Source: HGM04593 sp045589695 (GTDB lineage Bacteria > Bacteroidota > Bacteroidia > Bacteroidales > Bacteroidaceae). From it: DNA of 64,000 nucleotides. The position numbers and the translations under genes were made by a program. The stretch spans positions 117,272 through 181,271 of the forward strand of contig JAZNPP010000034.1 in assembly GCA_045589695.1 (NCBI GenBank), given 5' to 3'. Below are positions 1 through 7,159 of the stretch, in pieces. The notes beneath the pieces are model-generated. The model was not told where the DNA came from, did not search any database, and worked only from the letters and a program-made list of their open reading frames with translations. Numbering within the stretch: position 1 is the stretch's first letter; every line of letters begins with the position of its first letter.

Positions 1-55
1 CAATAGACCCGGTAGAGCCTAAAATGGCAATCTGTCTCTTCTTTGCGCTCTCCAT
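1..55 (-). CDS. dxr: 1-deoxy-D-xylulose 5-phosphate reductoisomerase, first 18 codons (cut by window edge)
   Basis: Reading the minus strand from the ATG at 55-53 gives MESAKKRQIAILGSTGSI, which runs off the window. IAILGSTGSI is the NADPH-binding N-terminus of DXR, the MEP-pathway enzyme that converts deoxyxylulose phosphate to methylerythritol phosphate. The start lies 6 nt after the stop of the M23-domain gene, so the two are probably cotranscribed. The order murA-rimM-M23-dxr, as I know it from Bacteroidales, supports the call even though only the first 18 residues are visible. Confidence 0.85.
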   Translation of the reverse strand, partial: MESAKKRQIAILGSTGSI

Positions 56-61
56 ATTGTT

Positions 62-949
62 TTATAATGCTATGTACGTGTTAGGGTCAAGCGGCTTTCC
101 TCTGTGCCACAGCTCAAGGTGGAGGAATTTCTTCTTTGCATCCCTCTTGTCGTCTTTACGGTTGCTGAATGTGCCTATCGCCTCGCCCTTCATGACTTTA
201 TCTCCTACATTCTTCATCAGTCTGTAGCAGTTGCGGTAGATTGAAATAAGGTTCTCCTTATGCTGTATTACAATCGTGTAGCCGTCGGTAGCGGTAAAGT
301 CGCTCATCACTACTGTCCCGTCATGGATGGCGCAAATGCTCTCTCCCGGTACCTCGGCAATGTCTACGCCGTAGTGCCCCGACGTCACATCAAACCCCTC
401 TATTACCTCTCCTTGCGCAGGACGGAACAGCTTCAGGGCCTGCACCTCGTTCACGTTTGTCGCTTGCGATGTCAGGTTGTATCTCTCTCTCTCCTCCCAT
501 TCGTCGGCAAAGGCCTGCTCAAGTTCAGTCGTCTCTATTGATATGCTGTCGTTCGTGACAGGCTCGGGTATGCTTTTGAGAGAGTCGAGAGTTATCTCGC
601 CGTTCATAATTGCCTTTATGTTTGACAGGTATCTCTCCTGCTTTTCAACTTCACGGGAGATGGAGTCTATCTTCAGGTAGCTGCTTATAAGCTCTTCTTT
701 CGTTCTTCTGCTGTACCCTGGCAACAGATTGCCGACCGGGGTGAAGACTACAATCAGGTAAAGTACCGCAACGACAAGCAGGAATAATATGAAAAGTGAT
801 ATAAGTACCGATAGCGGCGATATGTAAAAACGGCGGATGTTCCTCTGCCGCTTGTTCTCGTTATGTATCGTCAAGCGGTATTTGTTAAGCAGTTTGCTTT
901 TTTTCGGGTGGCCGTTGTTGCTCATGTGAAAGGTTTTATAGTGTGACAA
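62..949 (-). CDS. M23/LytM-fold membrane-anchored protein, probably catalytically degenerate
   Basis: 295 residues: a basic cytoplasmic N-terminus, one membrane segment at about 46-69, a charged linker and coiled stretch (80-160), and a C-terminal M23 (LytM-like) domain from about 175. The first zinc motif is intact (H192xxxD196). The second, normally HxH, reads H277-L-E279, and the position of the other catalytic His reads N240 (in IYRNCYRL). A zinc ligand and a catalytic base therefore look lost, as in the EnvC/NlpD type of non-enzymatic LytM regulators. The start overlaps the end of rimM by 14 nt and dxr follows 6 nt after the stop. Inference: a periplasmic scaffold or activator for cell-wall hydrolysis rather than an endopeptidase. 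Confidence 0.8.
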   Translation of the reverse strand: MSHYKTFHMSNNGHPKKSKLLNKYRLTIHNENKRQRNIRRFYISPLSVLISLFILFLLVVAVLYLIVVFTPVGNLLPGYSRRTKEELISSYLKIDSISREVEKQERYLSNIKAIMNGEITLDSLKSIPEPVTNDSISIETTELEQAFADEWEERERYNLTSQATNVNEVQALKLFRPAQGEVIEGFDVTSGHYGVDIAEVPGESICAIHDGTVVMSDFTATDGYTIVIQHKENLISIYRNCYRLMKNVGDKVMKGEAIGTFSNRKDDKRDAKKKFLHLELWHRGKPLDPNTYIAL

Positions 950-1445
950 GTCCTTCGGGAAGGTCGAACATTATCTCTTTGCCCTCATGGTCAATGCCGG
1001 TAATGAACTCTTCCTGTGCGGGAATCAGTATCTCCTGTCCGTTGTTTTCGACAATGAACAGGGTGTTTATGGTGTCGTCATCAAAATCGACAATCTCTCC
1101 AATGAAACCATGCGTCTCGTCATAAGCCTTGAACCCTCTGAAGTAGCTCCATGTAAGCTCTTCGCTCTCTTCGACCCATTGGCGGGGAATGTAAGCTTCT
1201 CGGTTCGTGAGGTACCGCACCTCTTCGGCGCTCTCCATGCGTTCAATCTTGACAATTACTGTGTCGTTGTTTTTCTGACGCATTGTCTCAAAGAAGAACG
1301 GCACAAGAATACCGTCGATGTCGCATGCAACGAAATCGCAATCGTCGTCAAGGGAGAAACCGTCGCTCTGCAGTCCTATCTCCCCCTTTGTCCCGTGCGG
1401 CTTAAGAAATTTGCCGAAGTAAACGAAGTCCTCTTTCTTTAGCAT
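936..1445 (-). CDS. rimM: Ribosome maturation factor RimM
   Basis: 169 residues, the usual RimM length. The N-terminal part (YFGKFLKPHGTKGEIGL) is the RimM beta-barrel signature, and the C-terminal half (WSYFRGFKAYDETHGFIGEI onward) is the PRC-barrel that ends in an acidic ILIPAQEEFI segment. RimM binds ribosomal protein S19 and helps 16S rRNA 3'-domain maturation during 30S assembly. It lies 2 nt after murA and overlaps the downstream M23 gene by 14 nt, so the three are translated from one mRNA. Confidence 0.95.
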   Translation of the reverse strand: MLKKEDFVYFGKFLKPHGTKGEIGLQSDGFSLDDDCDFVACDIDGILVPFFFETMRQKNNDTVIVKIERMESAEEVRYLTNREAYIPRQWVEESEELTWSYFRGFKAYDETHGFIGEIVDFDDDTINTLFIVENNGQEILIPAQEEFITGIDHEGKEIMFDLPEGLVTL

Positions 1446-1447
1446 GG

Positions 1448-2752
1448 TTATGAACGTGTTATCTTTGCTCCGATGTTGTTAAGTCTCTCTTCGAGATTCT
1501 GGTAGCCTCTGTCAATCTGGTCTATGTTGTCGATTCGGCTTACGCCGTCCGCGCTCATCGCCGCAATGAGCAGAGCGATGCCGGCTCTGATGTCGGGCGA
1601 ACTCATGGAGCGTGGCTTCAGCGTGAACTGTCTGTCGTGGCCGATGACAACGGCACGGTGCGGGTCGCAAAGTATTATTTGGGCGCCCATGTCAATAAGT
1701 TTGTCCACGAAGAAAAGTCGGCTCTCGAACATCTTCTGGTGTATAAGTACGCTGCCCTTTGCCTGAATTGCAGTAACGAGCAGCACGCTGAGCAGGTCTG
1801 GGGTGAGTCCCGGCCACGGAGCGTCGCTGATATTCATTATTGAACCGTCAATGAACGAGTCAATCTCATAATGTTCCTGTGCCGGGATGTATATGTCGTC
1901 GTTACGTTGTTCGAACTTTATGCCTAATCTTCTGAAGCTTTCCGGTATTATTCCTAGATTTTCAAAAGAGACGTTTTTGATAGTAAGTTCGCTTTTTGTC
2001 ATGGCCGCCATGCCTATGAAGCTTCCTACCTCAATCATGTCGGGTAGGGCATGGTGCGTGCAGCCGCCAAGCTCCTTTACGCCCTCAATTGTTATGAGGT
2101 TGCTGGCGATGCCTGAAATCTTTGCGCCCATCTTGTTGAGCATCTTGCACAGCTGCTGTATATACGGCTCGCAGGCGGCGTTGTATATTGTGGTAGTGCC
2201 TTCGGCCAGTGCCGCCGCCATAATGATGTTGGCTGTACCTGTTACCGAAGCCTCGTCGAGCAGCATTGAACATCCTTTCAGCTTTTTGGCGTTCATGCGG
2301 TATATTCTCTTCTCGATGTCGAAAGAAAACTCCGCGCCGAGCTTCTGAAGACCAAGAATATGAGTGTCAAGGCGTCGGCGGCCTATCTTGTCTCCTCCGG
2401 GCTCTGACATCGTAGCTTTCCCGAAACGGCTCAGCAGAGGACCGATGAACATGACGGAGCCTCTGAGTTTTGAGCAGCCGTTGATGTACTCATCGCTGTC
2501 GATGTAGTCAAGATTTACGTTGTCGGCCTGGAACGTGAAGCAGCCGATGCCGTTACGTGTTACCGAAACTCCCATATTCATGAGCTGGTTGATGAGGTTG
2601 TTCACGTCGGCAATGTCGGGCACGTTCTCGATTGTCACCTTCTCGCTTGTAAGCAACGTCGCGCATATCTCCTGCAAGACCTCGTTTTTCGCGCCCTGAG
2701 GCGTTATCTCTCCATGCAGGCTGTGTCCGCCTTCAATTATAAATGATGCCAT
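1448..2752 (-). CDS. murA: UDP-N-acetylglucosamine 1-carboxyvinyltransferase with Asp at the fosfomycin-target position
   Basis: 434 residues, full length. MurA transfers enolpyruvate from PEP to UDP-GlcNAc, the first committed step of peptidoglycan synthesis. The N-terminal GAKNEVLQ contains the conserved Lys22/Asn23 pair. The active-site loop reads EPGGDKIGRRRLDTH: the Cys that is Cys115 in E. coli is Asp121 here. A Cys-to-Asp change at this position is known from mycobacterial and chlamydial MurA, keeps the enzyme active and prevents alkylation by fosfomycin. The gene sits 12 nt after the DUF4290 gene and 2 nt before rimM. Confidence 0.96.
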   Translation of the reverse strand: MASFIIEGGHSLHGEITPQGAKNEVLQEICATLLTSEKVTIENVPDIADVNNLINQLMNMGVSVTRNGIGCFTFQADNVNLDYIDSDEYINGCSKLRGSVMFIGPLLSRFGKATMSEPGGDKIGRRRLDTHILGLQKLGAEFSFDIEKRIYRMNAKKLKGCSMLLDEASVTGTANIIMAAALAEGTTTIYNAACEPYIQQLCKMLNKMGAKISGIASNLITIEGVKELGGCTHHALPDMIEVGSFIGMAAMTKSELTIKNVSFENLGIIPESFRRLGIKFEQRNDDIYIPAQEHYEIDSFIDGSIMNISDAPWPGLTPDLLSVLLVTAIQAKGSVLIHQKMFESRLFFVDKLIDMGAQIILCDPHRAVVIGHDRQFTLKPRSMSSPDIRAGIALLIAAMSADGVSRIDNIDQIDRGYQNLEERLNNIGAKITRS

Positions 2753-2764
2753 GTTACTTCTGTG

Positions 2765-3382
2765 TTAAAATTTTCTCTTGAAGTTTTTCTTTCCGTTGTT
2801 CGCGTTGGCGCGTCCCCGATTGTTGTTGCGCTGGTTGCCGGCCTGAACAATCTTTATCTCCTTGTCCTGAATGTCAATAGCGCCTTTGGTGTACATTCTC
2901 AGGTCTTCAAAAATTCTCTTGTCCTCGACGCCGTCCTTGTTCCATGCGATATAATTCTTCTTCATTTGGACAACGATGAGTTCAATGAGCTGCTCTTTCT
3001 CTTCTCCGTCTTCGAGAGTACATGCGTACGCAATCATCTCCTCGACAATGCGTCCGTAGTGCCTGTTCTTTATCTCTCCTGTCTGGTATGGCACTCTCTG
3101 AGGAGGCGTGTGAAACTCCTCTTTTTTGATTACCTCGAACGGGTAGTCAATGTCAAGCATGAAATCGGACATTATCGCAAGGTGGTCCCATAGCTTGCGT
3201 TCGTAGTCGGGAAGGTTGCGTGTGTTAGGAAACATGCTGCCCATGATACGTATAATGGTTTCGGCGCACCTCTGGCGTTCTTCACGCTCTTCGATAGTCA
3301 ATGCGTGGTCTACCATCTTCTGTACCGAACGTCCGTATTCGGGCAACGGCAGCTTTTTCTGTCTGGTGTTATATTCCATCAT
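2765..3382 (-). CDS. DUF4290 domain protein
   Basis: 205 residues, soluble, without signal peptide. The N-terminus (MEYNTRQKKLPLPEYGRSVQ) and the central RNLPDYERKLWDHLAIMSDF are typical of DUF4290, a Bacteroidetes-specific family of unknown biochemical role. The body is predicted mostly helical, and the last 30 residues are Asn/Arg/Lys-rich (NQRNNNRGRANANNGKKNFK), a basic tail that could bind nucleic acid. It is located between tsaB and murA in a tight minus-strand operon, a neighbourhood I recall as conserved in the order. No function is proposed. Confidence 0.85.
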   Translation of the reverse strand: MMEYNTRQKKLPLPEYGRSVQKMVDHALTIEEREERQRCAETIIRIMGSMFPNTRNLPDYERKLWDHLAIMSDFMLDIDYPFEVIKKEEFHTPPQRVPYQTGEIKNRHYGRIVEEMIAYACTLEDGEEKEQLIELIVVQMKKNYIAWNKDGVEDKRIFEDLRMYTKGAIDIQDKEIKIVQAGNQRNNNRGRANANNGKKNFKRKF

Positions 3383-3397
3383 AACCTTTATGCTGTT

Positions 3398-4102
3398 TTA
3401 AAAATTTTTCAGAAGTTCTTTTGGCTTTGTCGCAACGAAGTTTTTCAGGTAGAACGGCTCAAAGTAAGCGATATCCTCGAACCGCTCATCGTACCAAGCC
3501 TTTTCGGCAAGGGGCATCATGTTCTTTGCGAGCGGGTTGCGGTGCCCGTCAAGAAAGCGGGCGTTAGGGTGGGTTATTATCTCCTTGCACTTTGCGGCTC
3601 CGTTCCCGAAGAAGTATACGGGCTGCTTGTCGAGCAACTCCTTGAAGCTTTCCGCTGTCACCACTTCGGCATGCGTCTCTTTTACAGCATTGAGCGCTCT
3701 GTCGTATACGGTCGCATATACCTCTGTGCGGCGTGCGTCAATCATAGGGCACAGCAGCGCTTCTTCGGGAATATCGTCCCTGAAGAGTACCGGAACGCAC
3801 ATTATGGCTGTCGTGGGTATAGCAATCAAAGGAATATTCCTCCCGTAACATACGCCTTTCGCCGTCGAAGAAGCGATTCTGAGGCTTGTGTATGAACCCG
3901 GCCCGCAGCTCAACGCGACGGCGTTTATCTTAGCGCCTTGGCTGTCGGCGTTCTGCAAAGCCTCTTCGACAAAGGGCGCAAGCGCTTTGGCATGCGAGCG
4001 CCCGTCGTTGCTTGTCCTCTCGAAGAATACCTGCCCGTCCTGGCTCAGAGCAACGGAACACGTTTCTGTAGAAGCTTCAATGTGAAGTATTATCGTTGTC
4101 AT
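3398..4102 (-). CDS. tsaB: tRNA t6A37 threonylcarbamoyladenosine biosynthesis protein TsaB
   Basis: 234 residues from the ATG at 4102. The N-terminus IILHIEASTETCSVALSQDG is the ASKHA-fold start, and AVALSCGPGSYTSLRIASSTAKG is the diagnostic TsaB stretch. TsaB forms the complex with TsaD and TsaE that adds threonylcarbamoyl to A37 of ANN-decoding tRNAs. A longer frame opens at 4174, but its extra 24 residues match nothing and cover the -7 promoter box at 4152-4159, so I take 4102 as the start. First gene of the minus-strand tsaB to dxr operon. Confidence 0.93.
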   Translation of the reverse strand: MTTIILHIEASTETCSVALSQDGQVFFERTSNDGRSHAKALAPFVEEALQNADSQGAKINAVALSCGPGSYTSLRIASSTAKGVCYGRNIPLIAIPTTAIMCVPVLFRDDIPEEALLCPMIDARRTEVYATVYDRALNAVKETHAEVVTAESFKELLDKQPVYFFGNGAAKCKEIITHPNARFLDGHRNPLAKNMMPLAEKAWYDERFEDIAYFEPFYLKNFVATKPKELLKNF

Positions 4103-4151
4103 ATCTTTCGTTTGTTTATATTCGCTTTCGGGCAAAATGCCACTCAACGTG

Positions 4152-4159
4152 CAAAAATA
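4152..4159 (-). promoter_or_regulatory. Bacteroidetes -7 box for the tsaB operon
   Basis: On the minus strand the sequence reads TATTTTTG, an exact TAnnTTTG -7 element 50 nt upstream of the tsaB ATG. No good TTTG -33 element is found 19-21 bp further up, so only the -7 half is supported. It faces the yicC promoter across a 250-nt divergent spacer. Confidence 0.45.
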
Positions 4160-4263
4160 CGAATTAAAAACCACACTTGCTATTAAATAATATTTTTTAA
4201 GTATTAATAATAGCTGTGAACATAAAAAAGCGCCTCAGCCTCGTATCTTTCCAAATAAATATT

Positions 4264-4271
4264 TAAATTTG
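4264..4271 (+). promoter_or_regulatory. Bacteroidetes -7 box for the yicC-gmk-nadD operon
   Basis: TAAATTTG matches TAnnTTTG exactly and lies 82 nt upstream of the yicC ATG at 4353. The -33 region has only TTTC. The rest of the divergent spacer (4103-4352) shows no other feature I can support. Confidence 0.45.
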
Positions 4272-4352
4272 CAAAATTAGTGATATTCCGTTCCTTTAGG
4301 GAACCTGTTTAATTACGGGCGTGCGTGGTGCATGCCGCAAAAAAATGTGGCG

Positions 4353-5228
4353 ATGATATATTCAATGACAGGCTACGGAAAGTCCGTTGCTATTTATGAG
4401 GATAGGAAAATATGCGTTGAGATACGTTCTCTTAACGGCAAGGCTATGGATCTTTCAACCCGCATGTCTCCGCAGTTCAAGAGCCGTGAAATGGAGGTGC
4501 GCTCTATTGTTACGGGCAAGCTTGAAAGAGGCAAGGTAGACCTTGCCATTTGGGTAGAGCATGGCGAAAAAGCCGAAATGCCGTCGATAAATGGGGCTGT
4601 CATGCAGGCCTATCTGTCGCAGATGACCGAAATATCAAACCAGACAGGCGTCGCCTTGCCCGAAAATATATTTGAAGTGCTGTTGCGTATGCCTGAGGTG
4701 GTAGCCCGCAAAGAGGTTTACGAGGTTTCGGACGAGGAGTGGGCTGTTGTACTTCAGTGCCTTAATTCGGCTGTTGATGAACTGCTCATGTTCCGCAAGC
4801 AGGAGGGCGAGGCTTTGTCAAAGAAGTTCTTCGATAAAATCAGCAACATCTCATCGTTGCTCGCTTCGGTGGAGCCTTACGAAAAAGAGCGTGTCGAAAA
4901 GATTCGCGGTCGCATAAAAGATGCTCTTGACAAGACGCTCGGCGTCGATTACGATAACAACCGCTTTGAACAGGAACTGATATTCTACATCGAAAAACTC
5001 GATATAAACGAGGAAAAGCAACGTCTTTCAAACCATTTGAGCTACTTCCTCTCTACAATGGAAGACGGAATGGGTCAGGGCAAGAAACTCGGTTTCATAG
5101 CTCAGGAGATGGGACGTGAAATTAACACTCTCGGCAGCAAGAGCAACCATGCCGAAATGCAGAATATAGTAGTAAGAATGAAGGATGAACTTGAGCAGAT
5201 TAAGGAGCAAGTTCTGAATGTAATGTAA
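4353..5228 (+). CDS. yicC: YicC/YloC family endoribonuclease
   Basis: 291 residues from ATG 4353, which gives the family N-terminus MIYSMTGYGKS; an in-frame ATG at 4332 would add seven atypical residues. The N-terminal YicC-like domain covers about 1-160, and the C-terminal DUF1732 part ends in the conserved GKKLGFIAQEMGREINTLGS. E. coli YicC and B. subtilis YloC are RNases; YicC has been linked to small-RNA turnover. gmk begins 6 nt after the stop, and the yicC-gmk-nadD order is common in Bacteroidales. Confidence 0.93.
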   Translation: MIYSMTGYGKSVAIYEDRKICVEIRSLNGKAMDLSTRMSPQFKSREMEVRSIVTGKLERGKVDLAIWVEHGEKAEMPSINGAVMQAYLSQMTEISNQTGVALPENIFEVLLRMPEVVARKEVYEVSDEEWAVVLQCLNSAVDELLMFRKQEGEALSKKFFDKISNISSLLASVEPYEKERVEKIRGRIKDALDKTLGVDYDNNRFEQELIFYIEKLDINEEKQRLSNHLSYFLSTMEDGMGQGKKLGFIAQEMGREINTLGSKSNHAEMQNIVVRMKDELEQIKEQVLNVM

Positions 5229-5234
5229 AGAAAT

Positions 5235-5801
5235 ATGAAAAAGGGAAAGGTTGTTATTTTTTCAGCGCCGTCGGGCTCTGGCAAGTCTACTCTGGTGCAT
5301 TTCCTCATGGACAAGGACTCTTCTTTCGGTTTTTCGGTTTCGGCGACAAGCCGTCCTCCTCGCGGAACCGAAGAACATGGCGTCGATTATTTTTTCTTTA
5401 CCCCGGACGAGTTCAGGGCACGCATAGCTGCCGACGAGTTCGTGGAATATGAAGAGGTCTATCCGGGCCGCTTCTACGGCACTCTTAAGTCGCAGGTAGA
5501 AAGGCAGCTGGAGAGTCAGAATATACTCTTTGACGTAGATGTCAAGGGTGGTTGCAACCTTAAAAAGTATTATGGCGAACGCGCCCTGTTTATCTTCGTT
5601 CAGGCACCCTCGATAGATGTTTTGCGCGAGCGCCTTGTAAGGCGCGGCGACACATTGCCCGAAGAGATTGAGCGCCGTGTCAGCAAGGCGGAATACGAAA
5701 TGACGTTCTCCAAATTCGCCGACAGGGTAATCGTGAACGATGACCTTGATGCCGCAAAGAAAGAGGTGCTTTCGGTTGTTGAGAAATTTCTTAATGAATA
5801 A
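5235..5801 (+). CDS. gmk: Guanylate kinase
   Basis: 188 residues, normal length. The P-loop is APSGSGKST (residues about 10-18), followed by the guanylate kinase signature SATSRPPRGTEEHGVDYFF and the GMP-binding FVEYEEVYPGRFYGT. It phosphorylates GMP to GDP with ATP in the cytosol, feeding GTP and (p)ppGpp pools. It starts 6 nt after yicC, and its last codons overlap the nadD start by 8 nt, so the two are translationally coupled. Confidence 0.97.
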   Translation: MKKGKVVIFSAPSGSGKSTLVHFLMDKDSSFGFSVSATSRPPRGTEEHGVDYFFFTPDEFRARIAADEFVEYEEVYPGRFYGTLKSQVERQLESQNILFDVDVKGGCNLKKYYGERALFIFVQAPSIDVLRERLVRRGDTLPEEIERRVSKAEYEMTFSKFADRVIVNDDLDAAKKEVLSVVEKFLNE

Positions 5802-6369
5802 AAAGAGAACCGTTATATTCGGCGGCAGCTTTGACCCAATACACGTCGGGCACCTGTCTCTTGCGTCTGAGGTCTGCCGCAGGGGACTGGCGAGCGAGGT
5901 GTGGTTTATGGTGTCGCCTCACAATCCCCATAAAGAACAGAGCAGGCTCAGCGACGAGAATGTGCGCTTTGAGATGGTGCGCATGGCTGTTGAAGGACAC
6001 GAGGAGTTCAAGGCCTGCGATTTTGAGTTCTCGCTGCCTCGTCCCTCATACACAATTAACACATTGCAGGAACTTGAAAAACGTTATCCCGAAAGGGAAT
6101 TCATCCTGCTTGTAGGTGCCGACAATTGGAATGTTTTCGACAAGTGGTACAAGGCCGGTGAGATACTTGAACGCTATAAGATAATAGTATACCCTCGTGA
6201 CACAAGCGAGGCTCCTTCGCTCCCGTCGGGAGTTACATGGCTGTCGGCCGGGCTGCTCGACGTAAGCTCTACAATGATACGTAACGCCGTGGCTTGCGGC
6301 GACAGCATAAAAGATATGGTGCCGGCGACGGTAGAACAGTACATAAAAAATAATAATTTGTACCGATGA
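5794..6369 (+). CDS. nadD: Nicotinate-nucleotide adenylyltransferase
   Basis: 191 residues from the ATG at 5794 (MNKKRTVIFGGSFDPIHVGH). GGSFDPIHVGH carries the nucleotidyltransferase (T/H)xGH motif, and DVSSTMIRNAV is the C-terminal SxTxxR motif. It adenylates nicotinate mononucleotide to deamido-NAD. An upstream in-frame ATG at 5740 would place 18 unrelated residues in front. The start lies inside the last codons of gmk and the end overlaps the MORN-protein start (ATGA at 6366-6369). NadB, which acts earlier in de novo NAD synthesis, is coded separately at 32.4-34.0 kb. Confidence 0.96.
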   Translation: MNKKRTVIFGGSFDPIHVGHLSLASEVCRRGLASEVWFMVSPHNPHKEQSRLSDENVRFEMVRMAVEGHEEFKACDFEFSLPRPSYTINTLQELEKRYPEREFILLVGADNWNVFDKWYKAGEILERYKIIVYPRDTSEAPSLPSGVTWLSAGLLDVSSTMIRNAVACGDSIKDMVPATVEQYIKNNNLYR

Positions 6370-7016
6370 AAAGATTTGTAATTGCCATGCTGGCTCTATT
6401 GCCTTTCGGCATGAGCGCCCAACTGCGTCCGTCGCTTCTGTATGACGAGATGTGCGACCCGTTGCAGTCGGTTTTCTGTGATTATATTGACGATGCGGCC
6501 GAAACAAGATATATCTCGAACGATAAAGGGCAGTACGTAGGCACTTTGGTGGACAACGCTCTTTACGGTTGGGGCTTTTATCTCTCTTCGTCCGGCGCTC
6601 AGTCTTTCGGGCAGTACCGTAATAACAAAATGATTTTCGGGCTTGTGATGTCCGACGAGATAGCGAAGGTCGGAGGAGAAGAGAACTATGTCGTCTATGA
6701 TCTCCGTACAGGAGAAATCAAACGGCTGCATACGAACGAGGGTGATGTACCTCTTGTCTATCCTTTCGCTCCGTCCGACTCCGAGCCTGTCTCGCCGTAT
6801 TCGTTCAAGAAAGAGGTCTATTCGAACGGCGATGTCTATTACGGCGAATTCTATGAGGGACGCCGTCATGGCTACGGCGTATATTGCTGGGCGAACGGCG
6901 ACATGTGGTACGGACGCTACAGGGACGGTTACCGCAACGGCTACGGCATGCTCGTAAAGCCCAGCCGTATGGTGTATTACGGCAAATGGGTCGGCGATAG
7001 CATGGTCAGTGACTGA
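6366..7016 (+). CDS. Exported MORN-repeat protein
   Basis: 216 residues with a signal peptide (MKRFVIAMLALLPFGMSAQ). The C-terminal third holds clear MORN repeats: VYYGEFYEGRRHGYGVY, MWYGRYRDGYRNGYGML and VYYGKWVGDS, with a weaker copy near residue 60 (YVGTLVDNALYGWGFYL). MORN repeats form elongated beta-hairpin sheets and mostly mediate protein or lipid contacts; no enzyme domain is visible. The ATGA overlap with nadD implies coupled translation, though no functional link is obvious. Role unknown. Confidence 0.8.
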   Translation: MKRFVIAMLALLPFGMSAQLRPSLLYDEMCDPLQSVFCDYIDDAAETRYISNDKGQYVGTLVDNALYGWGFYLSSSGAQSFGQYRNNKMIFGLVMSDEIAKVGGEENYVVYDLRTGEIKRLHTNEGDVPLVYPFAPSDSEPVSPYSFKKEVYSNGDVYYGEFYEGRRHGYGVYCWANGDMWYGRYRDGYRNGYGMLVKPSRMVYYGKWVGDSMVSD

Positions 7017-7085
7017 GAATGGCCGGCCGTCGTATTTGGCGGAAATCTTATGCATTTACAACCCGCTGTATGAAAATGTGTTGAA

Positions 7086-7120
7086 GTCAATTTGAAGATT
7101 GACATTATTTTCATAACTTG
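7086..7120 (+). promoter_or_regulatory. Promoter with overlapping inverted repeat, upstream of the DUF3472 gene
   Basis: TTTG at 7091-7094, a 19-bp gap and TAACTTG at 7114-7120 resemble the Bacteroidetes -33/-7 pair, with one T short in the -7 box. A 6-bp inverted repeat (gtcaat / attgac, 7086-7091 and 7098-7103) straddles the -33 box and is placed like an operator. The start codon is 39 nt downstream. Confidence 0.5.
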
Positions 7121-7159
7121 CAAGCGTTTTTTATAGAAATTGGTTAATGGATTTCAATT

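Noticed and set aside
4103..4174. N-terminal extension of tsaB from an upstream ATG
   Set aside because: The extra residues are unlike TsaB and contain the TATTTTTG -7 box; the ATG at 4102 gives the family N-terminus.
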